Notes: generated by a model not told the origin, from the letters alone. Numbered from the stretch's first letter, positions 12,671-52,035 are shown. The stretch: 64,000 nucleotides of DNA from Talpa occidentalis (GCF_014898055.3 NW_023605083.1:91853721-91917720), one strand, 5' to 3'. Translations and numbers: made by a program.

Positions 12671-13315
12671 TTCTGGTGGACCAACCACTCTAACAACTTT
12701 CACTTTTGTCTTTGGCTTCTCGCCCCTCTAGACGCTGGCCCTCTCTACCCTTCACTTGGTATACTAACAGTGGTTTCCCTTTAAAAAGGTACCAACAACT
12801 CCTATTATAACTATTATGAATTTGCCATTCTAGCCAGGTCCTCATACTACTTATTAAACACTTTCTCATTCACCTAGACTGCTATTCTCCTCTCCGCTAT
12901 ATAAATCCTATTATTGTGGGGGCCTACTTCAAATACAATTATATATGAAAGTTCTTCACAGATCCCCCCTCCCGCTCCAACACTCCAAGATCGCTCTTCT
13001 CTGAATTCTCAAACTTTATAATCTACAGCAATCATCACTACCACACATTGTTAACTAATGTTTTTGCATGTGTTTATGTCAGATCTCAAAAAATGTCTCT
13101 CCCCACCTCCATCCAGTTAATCTCTTGGTCACTTAGAAAGTTTTCAAGTTGCTTTAAAAGATGCACAAAATGAAAATTGTTTCCTTTCCCAGTAGTAACC
13201 ACTACAGTTTCCTGTGTATTCTTCCTAAAATAGCCTATGGATATTCACTTTTTCCCACTTTGTTACCATGTTATATATGCTGTTCTGTACCTCCCTTTTC
13301 CTCCCTACCATTTTA

Positions 13316-13590
13316 TTTTATTTTTTTAAAGATTTATTTATTCATTTATACAAGCACTGGGTACAGTCAGAAGCACGGGAGGGTGAGAGAGTTCACCAGA
13401 GTGGGGAGCAGAGCAGGCAGAAGGACTGAAATACACTGCTGAGGGGAGCAGCAGGCAGCAGGAGAGGTCTGCGCGCCATGTGGGACCCTCCTCCGGTGGC
13501 CGGAGAGCAGCCGGGGATTGAACCGGTGCTGCAGAGGCTGTGGGCAGCTTCGCAACCCAGCGCTCAACCGCTGCACCACCAGGGACACCC
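13316..13590 (-). repeat. tRNA-derived SINE, type 2, with target duplication
   Basis: Flanked by CTCCCTACCATTTTA at 13301 and 13591. The body carries the type 2 insertion (TCCTCCGGTGGCCGGAGAGC) and the CGCGCCATGTGGGACC segment. Confidence 0.9.
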
Positions 13591-13649
13591 CTCCCTACCA
13601 TTTTAATTAGTTTTTAAACCAGAATCTCACTAATGTTTTTAGAAGTCTA

Positions 13650-15300
13650 ACTACATTACCTCCATTTATTATACACAGTTTACATGTTTTTTTTTTATTT
13701 TCAAAGAACTAAGGATATGTGAGTGACTTCATATTTGACTTCATGCAGTAATGTGATCAATGAAACTACTTACACAAATAATAAATGCTTTCTTATTGTA
13801 AAAACTCAGAATTATCAATAAAGCTAAATATTCTTTCCCCAAAGTAATGACCATGGAATAAGCTGGTATGTACAAAATTTAAAATGCGTTTATATACATA
13901 TAAATGTATCTGTAGGAACACATAGTATTGTTTTTATTCCCTTTAAATATAAACTAAATGATATCATAAATGTATGAACTGTCTTGTAACCTGCTTTTCT
14001 CCACTCAACAATATATTAAAGAATCTTACTATGTAGATGTAACTAATTTTTCTTAATGCTGATGCTGCATGTAGTTTTAGCTATTCTTTACTATTGGTGA
14101 TTTAGGGCATTTCCAGTGTTTTTTGTCATTAAAAATAATGTACTTGTCACCTTTTGCACAGTGGGATGACTGTTTCTCTAGATATAAGTGGAACTGTGTC
14201 AGAAAACCTGTAAGTTTAAAATGTACTGGATACAATTAAATTGACCACTATCAGTTCTGTAATATAGTTGTTATAAGTAATAAGTTATACATAAGACCAT
14301 CAATTACACATACTAATTAGTTTTTTAAAACCTTAGGACACTCCATTCATTTAAGTGTCATTTAGTGTACAGTAGAAAGAATACCAGACTAAAAACTGGA
14401 AGATAGAGGTTCAAGACTTGGTTTGTCTCTAACAATTAATTTGATTGTAGGCAATTCTTCAGCCTCTAAGTCCCAATTTCCATACCTACAAAATTAAAGT
14501 GATATTTCCTAAAATGTAGTAGCATTCAAGATGCTTTTGTTTTCTTTTAAAAATTATTATTTTAGGCCATTGCTGTCCTTTAAGACTGTCCACCTGTGTC
14601 TATGTAGGCATCCCAAATTAAAAAAAAAAAGAGAGAGAGAAAAATTACTATTTTAAAATAAATTATGAAAAATATAATTACTCTAGCAAATTAATGATTT
14701 ATGGATATTATTTCTTAGTAATAAAGACTTTACTTTACTTTTTAAGTGACATTTTTAAAAGTAAACTGAATTAACAGAAAATAGTATACATATGATTGTA
14801 TATGTGGTATGCAGATATGGCAAATCATGAATATGGTTTATGAAGGACTAAAGCATCTTCATAAAATCAAAATGAGATAAGATTAAAGCAGCAGATCCAG
14901 ACACTTAGATTTCAAAGACCAGTAAAACGTGAACATATTTGCTATTGATTAACATGGAGTTGCTGACTTTTTATTGTGCTAAGGACATTAAGAACATAAA
15001 ATCGAAACCCATGTACCCATCACCATTACTTAACAAAAAGTTAAATGTTTTGTAACTATAAAGGTACATGGACAATGAAAAAATTTCAAATTGTACAAAA
15101 TATTAAAAGTATTTTTCTTTCTTTTCTTTCTCTCTATAAATCTATCATGGGCATCCTTCATACAGCTCTACCTCATTTTAAGAAAAGACACTTTCAACAA
15201 ATATATTGCTAAATATATTAATATGCACATGATATTATTATTACATATACAGTATATCACATTAATTCTATATCAAAAAATAAGAAATATATAATCAGAA
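13650..15300. other. A/T-rich intergenic stretch with L1 3'-end pieces
   Basis: L1M-like sequence is recognisable at about 13860-14200 (TAACCTGCTTTTCTCCACTC, GGCATTTCCAGTGTTTTTTG) and a MIR-like piece at 14370-14510. (GA) repeats occur at 14626. Nothing coding. Confidence 0.45.
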
Positions 15301-15959
15301 CAAAGAACAGACTTTCCCAGGAAAAGTCAAATGTCAGCCATAATTAGCCATTTGGGAACTAATGATTTAGTTGACCTTCAGCTCTAAAATTTTATGATTA
15401 GGTCTAGAGTATCTTCAGCACTTACATGCCTTTATGTTTACTGACCTGTATATTTCAAAAGACAACTAGGAATCTCTTTAACATCTTCTTGGGTAGAACC
15501 ATAGACTGCAAAATGCTTTTTCAGTCCTTTCAGCTGTCTGCTGCATGAGTCTATATCTGTGCACTATCAATCATTCTCATTGGTTCTCTACATCAGCATT
15601 TTACTCTGGGGTCTATACTTTAGGGTATTCATAACATCATGAAAACATATATATTTTCTGCATATACTTTTTTTTCCTGGGGGAAGTTTATAACTTTGTA
15701 TTATCCAAAAATGGGTTAGAAAATACGGCTTTGGATAAGTTTCTTGCTTTTACTTTAAATAAATAATCTTAGTATTGATTTGGGACTCCTTTGCAATGTG
15801 TCTCCTAATTTTTTTGGGGGGGCGGGGGGAAAGTATCTAATTTCTGATTTGGCATTTGACAGTTACATGCCTGAGTTCCTTTCCTCACCTTAATGATCTC
15901 ATTTAAAATACGAAAAACATTTTCCTTAACCAATTAGTCAAATGGTACTTTAATATTTT

Positions 15960-18660
15960 ATTTTAATTTTTTGAAGTACAGAAAGATAAACCAGAGAGTG
16001 CTACCCACATTAAAACTGACAGGTAGAGAGACAAGCAGCTAGAAACAGTGAGACATACACGCACAGATAAAATGCCTAAGAAAAGAGAGAATAGACAGGT
16101 AAAAGAAATGTAGAGGAACCTGGGCGCACAGAAAGAGAGACTGGAACTGAGCAGATAGAAAAGGAGGAAGGCAGAAAAACAGATAGGCTGGCAAGGAGAA
16201 AGAAGAATGAGAGAGGCAGACAGACATACAGAAAGGGGTATAGAGAGAAAAAAGAAGGAAGAGGAAGGCAGAAAACAATAAGGAAGGACGGAAGACAAAG
16301 TGATAATAGTGTTTTATACCATACAGTGCTTTATAATTTATAAAGTGGTATCAAATACATTATAGCAGGCAGACAGGGAGAATCCAGCAGACAGATGGGG
16401 TGATGGAAGGATACAGGCCAATCAGACAGAAGACAGGGAAGATGGCCAATCAGAAAGAGAGCTAGAATGGAGCCCAAGACAGACAGTTAAGAGGAAAGAC
16501 AGAATCAAGAAAAGTGGGGGGCGGGGGGTGGGGAGGGGAAGGAGACACAGGATAGAGGTTAAATACAGGAATAAAGGTAGTTAAAAAAAAAAGCAGAAAT
16601 GAAAGAACAGTGCATTGTGTATAAAAGTTTTATCATATTTCTGAACAGACCTGGATAGCAGCTATGTCTTTGTTTCCTCCAAGGAGTTATAATAGCCCTA
16701 AGGTGGCATGTGAAAGGAGACAGAAGGAAGAATGGAAAGGGAGAAAATTTTTAGTTAAGTAGCAAAGTTTTTTAGATTAGGAAGAAGACAAATTCTTGGA
16801 CAAACCTAGGGTACTGTTGAACTTAAAAAGATTTAGATTCATATGCCTTTAAAGACTTCATATGGACTCTGGGAAAACAGAGCAGGCCTCTATCTATGTT
16901 ATGTACATTAAGTTCTATCCGTTCTTATTAATTATACCTATATTTACATGGCATTTTTCTGTATTACCCAGTGCATTCATCTTTGTTCAATTAACACACA
17001 GTTCAGTGTTGAGGATACCAGCAAAGGTGTGCACTACGACAACTTACTATACAGAGTAGAATAAAGACTAGGACAAAGTAAACCCATCCGAAGTGCTCCT
17101 CCTGTACCGGTAGTAATAGTATGCAACTAGCAACCAGCCAATTGAAAAGACAAGTGCTATAAAGTAGAATCAAAAAGAGAAGAGGCAAGAGATGGCAAAC
17201 CCAGTGGTGTAGGAAGGAGAATTGATAGATTTACAAAGGAAAAAGCACTAAGTGGAACTGGGAGAGAGAAAGGAGGAGTGCAGCAAAAAGCTAGTAGACT
17301 TATATGTGTGTGTAGACTCTTCTCTGGAACGATAACCAAGAAATGCAAAGTATAACTTACATCTGAGGCATGGAACTGGGGGACTGGAAGAGAGGTACAA
17401 GAGGGAGGCTTGCTCTTCAAAGAATGATTTTTGTACTCTAAAAATTTTGTACCATATGTATATACTGTTTTAAAGTTGATTGAAAAAAAGAAAAGCAAGC
17501 AGACATGTGGACAGCAAGAGCCAGGCAGACAGAGAGCAAACCGTCAGAAACAAAGAGAGACTGGGAAAATGGCAAAAGGACTGAGGCAGGCTGACTGACT
17601 GAGGAACCAAGAAAGACAAAATGAAGAGAGACAACTGAAATGGAAGTGAACAGTGAGAGAAGGCAGGGGAAGGGTGTACGGCAAGAAGACAGACAAGATT
17701 TTTAGGGTTGGGGGGGTAACTGACAGATTTCGGGTAGAGATCACCACCACTGATGGGATGTTAGTATAAAGGAAACCAAGGGAGAAAAGGCTTATAAGTA
17801 ACAGACTGAAAAGATAAAGCATTAAAGGGGGGAGGGGGCAGCAGCAAGTAAGGAAGGAAGACAGGTAAGACAGATATAAAAGGAGGCAAGGAAAAATCAT
17901 GAACTTCACAGGCATAAGAAAGAGGAGGGAAAAGTAGAAGGGCAAGAAAAAAGGCAAACCAAGATAGAGAACTATGGCAGGGCCTGGAAGGGAGACAAAC
18001 CAAGAGATGAAGGCTAAAAAAGTGATAGAGACAGGCAGGCGGGGAGACAGATGGTAGAGAGAGTGGTGGGCAAACAGCCAGAGAAGCAGACAGACAACCA
18101 GAGAGAGAAAGAGGCTGCCAGCCAGTCAGGGAGGAGCAGGCAAGCAGGCAGACAATAATAAGAGCAAGCAGGTAGAGAGGCAAGCAGAAACAAGGATAGA
18201 GGAAGAAAAATCAAGAGGTCAGTAGGGAGGAAAAAAGAAAGGGAGATGCAGGCAGGCAGAAGGGGAGAAGGACAAGAGAGAGTCGGGTAAATTAGCAGAT
18301 CCATATGCAAAGCACCCTTGAGAGAATGATGAATGTCTGCATAGGGATGCACACAGTCACCTTTAGCCACCCACACCTGCAGCTCATGGCACACGTGGCA
18401 GGCAGGCAGGCAGAGGCACTCAGCACAGAGGGAGAGGGCAGAGAGGCAGAGACTGCCGTGCACATGAAGTGCAGGTTTGCCCGCATACACCTGGGGACAC
18501 TCTTCCCAGACATACACCAAGGGACTAGAAAGAGAGGGAATCAGGCACACAAGAGGAGGCGGCACAGAGCCTGAGCCCGGAAGACAGACGTAAACAGCAG
18601 ACAGAGATGGAACGTCACTTAGAGGTGATAAAACCTGAGAACCAAAGGGATGAAAAAGAG
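15960..18660 (+). repeat. Purine-rich degenerate tetranucleotide tract
   Basis: Two blocks, 15970-16560 and 17480-18660, are dominated on the plus strand by A and G with recurring AGACAGACAG, GGCAGGCAGG and AGAGAGAC units. A more ordinary stretch lies between. It behaves like an expanded and decayed (CAGA)n/(GGCA)n microsatellite. The long minus-strand open frames across it are low-complexity Ser/Leu/Pro/Cys readings, not genes. Confidence 0.6.
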
Positions 18661-20099
18661 TATCTCAGTGAAAAATAAAAGATGCACGTACGGAGAAGGC
18701 CATATAAAGAAAGGGGGCGGGGGGATACCTAGACTAGCCGAGAGATCCAAAAGGGGACAGAACATAATGGAACGGAGAAGGGGTAGGAGTTAAGACTCAG
18801 TACAGAAATACATGGAGACAGAGGCGAGGGAACTCCAAAGGCCAGGTTAAGAAAAAGGTGGAAATCAATGTTCAATAAAGTGCATTAGTCTTATGTGTAT
18901 GGGGGTTGGGGGCTGGAACATCAATAAAGAACCTTTTATCGGCCTAAGCAAAAAATTGCACAGTATTCCCTGTCACTAATACTTTCTGGTTACTGCCTAC
19001 CTACACATCCTTCTTAAGGGATTCCCGAACACTGCTAGGGCTGCGGGATGATGGTTGAACTACACTTAAAAGGCAGAGAAATAATCCAGGAGAGAAATGC
19101 TTCCAGAGGCACAGGATGGGAACCAAGAGAAGGGGCAAAATGAGACCAAAAGAATAGGAGGACACAAGTAAGAAAAGGTTGCCAAGAATGAAAATATACG
19201 GTAGAGCTGAGCTATTCCTCTTCCTTCTTTGCTAGCATCACTCACTAGCAAGTTTTATTTTATGACTTCTCTAATCAAACATCTTGATGAGAAAGCTACT
19301 TTTGGATTCTTTTTCAACCTTCCATCGGATTCCTGGTACTACTTGAAAGATAAACGCTGGGGTACGGTTGGAAATTATGGATCAGAAAGTCAGACGAAAA
19401 TGCCAGTGTACCCCCTACCTCTTTCTTTTCTCAGTTCCAGTTACTTTTCTCTTTCACGGTACCTCAGTTTCTTCCACTTTCTCAGTGTTGGAGATCATGG
19501 AGGAAGGGAAATATACTGAAATAGGAGAAAAGAGAAAATATTTCACAATCTTCAGAGTTGACTCTTTCCCCTTTAGTCTAAAAATCTGTTCTATTTATCC
19601 CTAAATTAATTTTTCAAGTCAGATGAATTTCATATTCAAGCAATTGGAGGAGGGGCAGGCGAGGAAAAGAAGCAAAGAGTGAAGATAAAATTTACAACAA
19701 TTATAAATCACTGAAAAGGCTGGGCAAAGGGGAGAATCAAACATGGACTCCTTTGAAAAAAACTCAATCATCGTATCTATTCATATCTCTCCCCCAAAAG
19801 TCACTAGGATTTCTATCACTTTTTTAAAGAAAGAAGGAAAAAAAATCCAGTACCGCTTTTTACTTAAAAGCTATGTACACAATTAAATGCGTTTTGACTT
19901 CAATGAGATATGCAGAAACAGAGTTATATATAAACATATATTTCATCTTTTTCCTTTTCAATGCCTGAAGGGGAAAAAAAAAAACCTTCACATCAAACCA
20001 CTCCCTTCTGAAGTATTCAGAAAAAAAAAAAAAAAAGCTTTTCTTTAAGAGAAGGGAGGTGGGGAGAAAGAGACTAGTAAAGAAAAGGAAAAAAATTAA

Positions 20100-20100
<1 letters not shown>
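18661..20100. other. Proximal upstream flank of CHD3, no gene seen
   Basis: A/G-rich then A/T-rich sequence with poly-A runs near 19970 and 20018. No repeat was confidently assigned. An open frame at 19229-19519 has no recognisable domain. Distal promoter elements are possible but not identified. Confidence 0.4.
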
Positions 20101-45048
<24,948 letters not shown>

Positions 45049-46235
45049 CTGGATCCCAGGCCTGCCCTTCGCCCAGGCCCCGCCCCCGAGGCCGACCCCC
45101 AGCTCAGGCTCCGGTGCCTGCTGCCAATCCTCCACCTTCCCCAAACCTTGGGCCACCACTGGGCTAGAAGCCCCTTTACCCCTCTCTACAACTCCTCTCT
45201 TCAAGAAGGGCCCTTTGTCTTTCTCCATTCCCACGTACCTTTCCCACCACGCTTTGAAGACTGTGCTGGTGAGAAGAGGTCGGGGTGGGAGGTGGTTAGC
45301 AGGGTCTTCCAAGTACCTTTATCCCCCACTGCCAAACACACACAGCTTCCCAATAAATGGTTGTGGGGAGGCAAGAGGTGGAACCTCCCCAGTCTTTATA
45401 CCTGCAATACAAACCCCACCTCCTACAGAAGTGGGGAATTAGCTGGCCTGGCCTTTAGAAACTTTGGTGGGGAAAAGAGCTTTGAAGAGAGGAGGGCAAC
45501 TTTAGAGAGGGATGACAATGAGCCTTGGGAGGGAGGAAAGGAAGAGGAGGGGTGGCTGCATGTTTCCTTCCCCTACTTCTCCCCAGATGGAGGGTGGAGC
45601 AGTTACAAGGGAGGGAGTCAATTGCTGTTCAGCCTGAGAATAAAGGCACTGTTCACTGGCTCATTTACCTCCTGCGTACCGGCATCTTGTGTTGGAAATC
45701 TCCCCCCCACCACCACCACCCCAGCCCCCCAGGGACCAAGGACCACCTCTACAAAGAGTAATGGTTGGGTGATACTCCCTCAAGCCAAAGAGGAGCCCCC
45801 TCCAATCTATCCTAGGGATGCAGGTAACCTAAAAAGGGTGGGAAAGAACACAACAGGCCAGACATGGGGGGAGGATCTAGTTCAGGGGCTCAGGTTCTTG
45901 AAGGACTTGTACCCTCCCTCCTGAAGGCCTGAATATAAGACTAAAATTGAGTGGGCCAGACAGGGAGTCTAGTCACAGGTCTACTTTGCCTTTGGGACCA
46001 GAGCAGAACAGTGGAGGGCAGGCTGGGGAGACTTGGTCACATCCTCCTCCCCAGGAGGGGCCGGGGAGAGTGGCAGTTTGCATGGCGAACCCCCCACTTG
46101 CTCTTCGCTGCCCCTTCACTTTCTTGCTGCCCCCTTCCCAGTCTTTTCACACCCACTCCTGGCCTGTCCCAATCCCCTCTTCTGTATCAGGTTTATTGGT
46201 TGTACATATAAATTATACTTTCCTTTCTGTGTGCT
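45049..46235 (+). other. CHD3: CHD3 3' untranslated region
   Basis: This is non-coding sequence after the TGA. AATAAA occurs at 45352 and 45639. Near the expected distal end, ACATATAAATTATA at about 46205 is followed by a GT-rich stretch (TGTGTGCTCTGTTGTTTTTG). The end at about 46.23 kb is chosen from the usual 1.2-kb human UTR length and this context. The two earlier AATAAA could give shorter forms. Long open frames here are chance. Confidence 0.55.
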
Positions 46236-47804
46236 CTGTTGTTTTTGAGTGGGGGAGTTCTTTGGTTGGGGGGAGAGATAAGAAAGGGTGTTGCTTTCTG
46301 CCATTTCATATTATCCATCTTTCTCTCTTCCCTGTTATTTTGTCCCTCACCCAACATAGAGGAAAATGAAACAATTAGCTATGCTCACAAAAATTTTACA
46401 TTTCTCCCCATTTTTAAATCTTCTGACTTTTCCTTTTTCTCATTTTATTTCCAACCAATGCTGATGTGATGAACTCAGTAGAGATGGAGGGTGAGCAGTA
46501 GGATACCTAGCTGGGCCTCAGGCTGAGATCAGAGAGAGAGCAGGGCTTACTGGACAGAGCTTAATGGGAAGAGTGTGCTAGGATTCACAAGTACCTTCCG
46601 TTCATCCTTTTGAACTTTCCACTTTGAAGTTGCTTAGTTCCCCTAAGAGTCAGTAGAGGTCACTACAGCTCCAAAGGTTCATTTCCAAGTATACAGAGAC
46701 ACCCTTTTATTAAGGAGTTGGGCGGAGGGAGGGGTGACAACACCTGCATAGCCTGTCAGAAATCTGAATTGCCAGACACTTCCTTGACATGTATTGTTCA
46801 CTACCAGAGCTTCTCAAAGGTTGAGAGAAATAAAACAGCTTTTGAGGCTATCATATTAAAAAATAAAAGATAAATACAACAAACATTTATTGAATAAATA
46901 CTATACATTAACACTGCCATTGGCCCTGGAAGATAAAACAGACATGTCAGACACCGCTCTTATGAGCGTACATTCTTTTGAGGGACACCAATGAAACACA
47001 TACCAGAAAAAAACAGTGAAATTGCAAGAGTACTGGTGAAGGGAGGGGCTATTGGAGGTAGAATGCTAAGAAAGGTATAAAAGAGGCAACATTAAGCTGA
47101 GATGAGACTCAAGAACAGGAAAATGCCAAAATACGGTTGCAGAAACTGAGCTTATACTTTCTAAGTTCACATTTTTTAATACAGAGGAAAATGAAACAAT
47201 AAGCTTGCTCACAAAAATTTTAGATTTCTTTAGCAACATAATGACACCTCAGAACCTTCACTACAACTCTCATTTATACCAACTGTGTCTGAAATAGTCC
47301 ATTCAGAGATCGTAATAGCCTAAGTCACACCTGGACCAATGCACACGTCACCTGGGATTCTTGTTAAAATGCACATTCTGATTCAGTGAGTCTGAAGTGG
47401 AATCCTAACATTTTTGCTAGTCCTTAACTGTAATTGTACTATTTTAAGATATGTATAGGATTTCGAAATAGAATCCATGGCATGCAGTAGTTGATGTCCA
47501 ATTAAGGGACACAAGTGTAAAATTTTACAATGCGAAACTCTTTTTTTCAATAGTGACGGTTACTCAGTGACTACAGATAACACAGATATCAAAGGCCTAA
47601 AAATTGATGCTTTTACCAAATGGCTCTCCTGTCTATCCTTGATAGGGCCTCAGATAAATGCCCTTTGAACTTTCTGATACATGCCGTAACAGATTGAGGG
47701 GAAATTCCAAAATGAAGCAAGGCTCCTAGCCTCATAAGCATCTGAACAATTTTAGGAGCACAGGACTGGATGTGGGGGAGACGGTGGGCATACCAGCAAC
47801 GAGG
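46236..47804. other. CHD3-RNF227 intergenic region
   Basis: Contains an old repeat with GTGCCAGGCACTG-family features at 46870-47100, a MER5-like segment at 47325-47425 and a near-identical 47-base direct repeat (46358 and 47183). Nothing coding was seen. Confidence 0.5.
47325..47425 (+). repeat. MER5-like hAT-Charlie fragment
   Basis: CACCTGGGATTCTTGTTAAA and ATGCACATTCTGATTCAGTG match the MER5A pattern. Termini are not preserved. Confidence 0.6.
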
Positions 47805-49095
<1,291 letters not shown>

Positions 49096-49099
49096 GCCC

Positions 49100-50480
49100 T
49101 TTGAGGCGTGACGCGGTGGTCAGGTCGCTCCCCGCCGTGGCATGCATGGGGGCGGTGGAGGCGCGAGGCCGGGAATACCAGTGATGGCGAAGCCCTCAGC
49201 CACTGGCACAGGGTTCCACAAACCCACGGGCCAGGTCACACTCCTACACGGCCCCACCCAAGCAGCCTTCCGGGGCCAATGACACTGCCCATCCTGCCCA
49301 ATCTTTAAAGGGCGCCTGGACGTTGGGATGGGTGCTTCCTGGCTTTAACGTCTCATTCTCTCCTCAACTCTATATACGAGCTCCGTGTGTTCTTCTAAGA
49401 CTGGCTGGCCAAATTTCATGCTCCCCAAAATGCTCAACTCCTGCTGATAGCTCAGTCTAAGCAGGGACTTGGATTCCAGGACCATGGCCTTAGGAATGAT
49501 GGGAATCCTTTCCTTCCAGAGTAGCCAGGCCTAGACACCCACACACCATGATGGTTGCAGCAAAGCAGCTCAGCATGAGCTCTGACTCAGGGGTCTGACT
49601 TCCTGCACAAGTAAACAGGACATAGTATCCACGACCCACATTCCCTCGTGGTGCCACACCTAACCCCCAGCTGCCTCCTCACCCTCCTCCTGAACCTGCA
49701 GTGCAGGTTCTGTTGTAGAGGGTCACAGCCCAGATTCTAGAGCCAGCTGGATGGAGTTCAAATCCTAACCACCACTTACTAGTTGTGACATTTCGAGCAA
49801 GTTACTTAATTTCTCTGGGCTTGGTTTCCTAATCTATAAAATGTAGATAATAATAGGGGCTGAATGAATTTATATATTCAGATGCTTAGAATGATGCCTA
49901 GCACACAGTAAACACCACACATCAGTTTCTTTATTATCCTGTGCCTCAGCCTATATTGTGTTCACTTTAACTTCTCAGTGTCCAACATTTTCAACACCCG
50001 TCTTTCTTAGTCAGTACAAGATGGACTTCTCTACATCCGTGTCATTTACTGACTTTAACAGGCAATTTTTAAAAACTAAATTGTTTAAGCCATAGAGGAT
50101 ATTCTTTTGTCAGGAGGAATGCCATGATTTTTGTAAGGAAACATTGCAGAACTTCTGAGTTGTAATGCAGTCATGGTCACTTGGGGTAAGCTAATATTCC
50201 AGTAATGCTGTCATAATTGAAAACTTTTTTGGAACTTCTCTTTGGAATGGTATTCAGAGATCTCATGTCTTTTAATATCTTCAGTTGATCGTATATCTTT
50301 TAAGGTGGATGTAATTATAGAATGCTACCAAAGCATCCAGCCAAAACCAATCTTAAGTGCCAGACCTGTATATCTGCTCAAGTTACTTTTATGTTTATCT
50401 TCAAGAACCCAAACTGATGATCTCTGTGTACAAGCAACATCTCTTCCAGTGTTTCCTACTTTTTTCTTTATCCATTTCCT
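49100..50480. other. RNF227-KCNAB3 intergenic region, left part
   Basis: The RNF227 CpG island fades by about 49.3 kb. A reverse MIR is at 49720-49930. No gene signal otherwise. Confidence 0.5.
49720..49930 (-). repeat. MIR SINE
   Basis: GTTACTTAATTTCTCTGGGC, TTGGTTTCCTAATCTATAAA and ATGCCTAGCACACAGTAAAC form a clear reverse MIR. Confidence 0.75.
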
Positions 50481-50497
50481 AGTGAAACTGGAATTAA

Positions 50498-50785
50498 GGG
50501 CCTCCCCAGTGGCGCAGCGGTTGAGCGATGGGTTGCGAAGCTGCCCGCGGCCTCTGCGGCACCGGTTCGATCCCCGGCTGCTCCCCGGCCACCGGAGGAG
50601 GGTCCCACATGGCGCGCAGACCTCTCCTGCCGCCCGCCGCTCCCCTCAGCAGTGTACTTCGGTCCTTCTGCCTGCTCTGCTCCCCGCTCTGGCTCTGGTG
50701 AATTCTCTCACCCTCCCGCGCTTCTGACTGTGCCCAGTGCATGTATAAACAAAACAAACAAACAAATAAATAAATAAAACATGCC

Positions 50786-50813
<28 letters not shown>
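50498..50813 (+). repeat. tRNA-derived SINE, type 2, youngest copy, with target duplication
   Basis: Best-preserved copy: GGGCCTCCCCAGTGGCGCAG head, box A TGGCGCAGCGG, box B GGTTCGATCCC, and a CpG-rich body. The tail is (AAAC)n/(AAAT)n and about 27 A. The direct repeat GAAACTGGAATTAA flanks it at 50484 and 50814 without mismatch. Confidence 0.95.
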
Positions 50814-50816
<3 letters not shown>

Positions 50817-51439
50817 ACTGGAATTAAAATGACCTCAGATTCCTAAGCTACACAAAACTTATCTAACTTTTCTTTGAGATTTGCTTTCACAGACGCAACA
50901 CAGCCTGGGTTCTTATCAACAGATGATGCAAGCTAAATGTGTACAGAGATATATGACCTTCAACAAAACCTCAAGCCAACCAAAACTGACAGAGCTCCAA
51001 CATGGAACTGAAAATGATGGGAGTGACCCATCACGAAATTTACAACTCCACTTATCTGAGAGAGAGAGAGAGAGAACCCTCTTCATTTTTCTCCATGTAT
51101 AAACTGCTCTATAGCCAATAAAATTCAGTCAAATCCACATTCCTTTGCCTAACCTGCCAATAAAATTTAACTCCTGTTCTCAACCCTGCTCCCCCCAAAT
51201 AAATATAAACCTCTTCCCTAAAATTAAAATTAAAAAAAAAACCTCTTCCTTTTCTCAAAACCTAGTGTCCCATTAATTGACTGCTGTGCATATGAGCAGC
51301 AATAAGCCCGTGGCTCAACACTAGGTCCCTCCCTGTTCTCACCTTCCTTTACCAACATATCACTAACCCTTATCACCAACACTGTGCCTCCTGAATATCT
51401 CTCTAAGTCACCAACTTCTGTCCTCCTCTAGTACACCAC

Positions 51440-51610
51440 CCTAGTCCAAGTTGCCACCATGTCTTGCTTAGACCCTGGTAGGAGCCTCTGACCAGTCTGC
51501 ATGCTTCTCTCCACACTACTTACAACGATCTTTCTAAATCACAAACCCAATCATGTCCTACCATATACCCCTTCTTAAAACATCTTAAAACTCCCATTTG
51601 AAACCTTTTA
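51440..51610 (+). repeat. L2-like LINE fragment
   Basis: Contains GGAGCCTCTGACCAGTCTGC, TTTCTAAATCACAAACCCAA and TCATGTCCTACCATATACCC, following the L2 coding-end pattern. Confidence 0.5.
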
Positions 51611-51649
51611 ATGGGGTGGTAATTGTTAGCCGCAAACTCCTATGCAATG

Positions 51650-52035
51650 TGATTTTGCTACTTCCCCCATGAAGAACTATTTACTATGGCTTGAATGTGG
51701 GCTCACCTTGTTACTTGCTTCGATCAACAGACTGGGGTAGGAGTGATGTGTGAATTCTGGAGCCTAGTCTTTCAGAGGCCTTGCAGTTTCTGCCTTTGTC
51801 CATTTGAAACACTGCCCTGAAACCACCGATAAGGAAGTTCACTGGCAGATAAGGCCACATGGAGGAGAACTGAGGAGCCCCAGCCAGTGGCCAGCACTGA
51901 TAGCACTGACGACGGTGAGGTCATCTTAGATTTTCTTTCTAATTGACTTACCCACTGAATGTAGCTACGTGAATGAGCCCAGGTGAAAAGAGCAGAGGAA
52001 ATCCCTAGCCAACCCACAGAATCATGAAAAAAAAA
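51650..52035 (+). repeat. MaLR/MLT1-like solo LTR
   Basis: CCACATGGAGGAGAACTGAG, GCCAGTGGCCAGCACTGATA and the end CCAACCCACAGAATCATGAA fit an old MaLR LTR. No internal sequence is present. Confidence 0.5.

Noticed and set aside
17544..18565. Several minus-strand open frames of 137-183 codons that look like membrane or Cys-rich proteins
   Set aside because: They are readings of the pyrimidine strand of the purine-rich tract, which has few stops. Leu/Ser/Pro/Cys repeats follow the tetranucleotide pattern.
15960..18660. Possible CRISPR-like or regularly spaced repeat array
   Set aside because: Units vary in length and sequence with no fixed spacer, and the host is a mammal.
45148..45924. 258-codon plus-strand open frame after CHD3
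   Set aside because: It lies wholly in the CHD3 3' UTR, has two poly(A) signals inside it and no homologue I recognise.
50242..50727. 161-codon plus-strand open frame
   Set aside because: Its second half is a young SINE in frame, and similar readings occur at each SINE.
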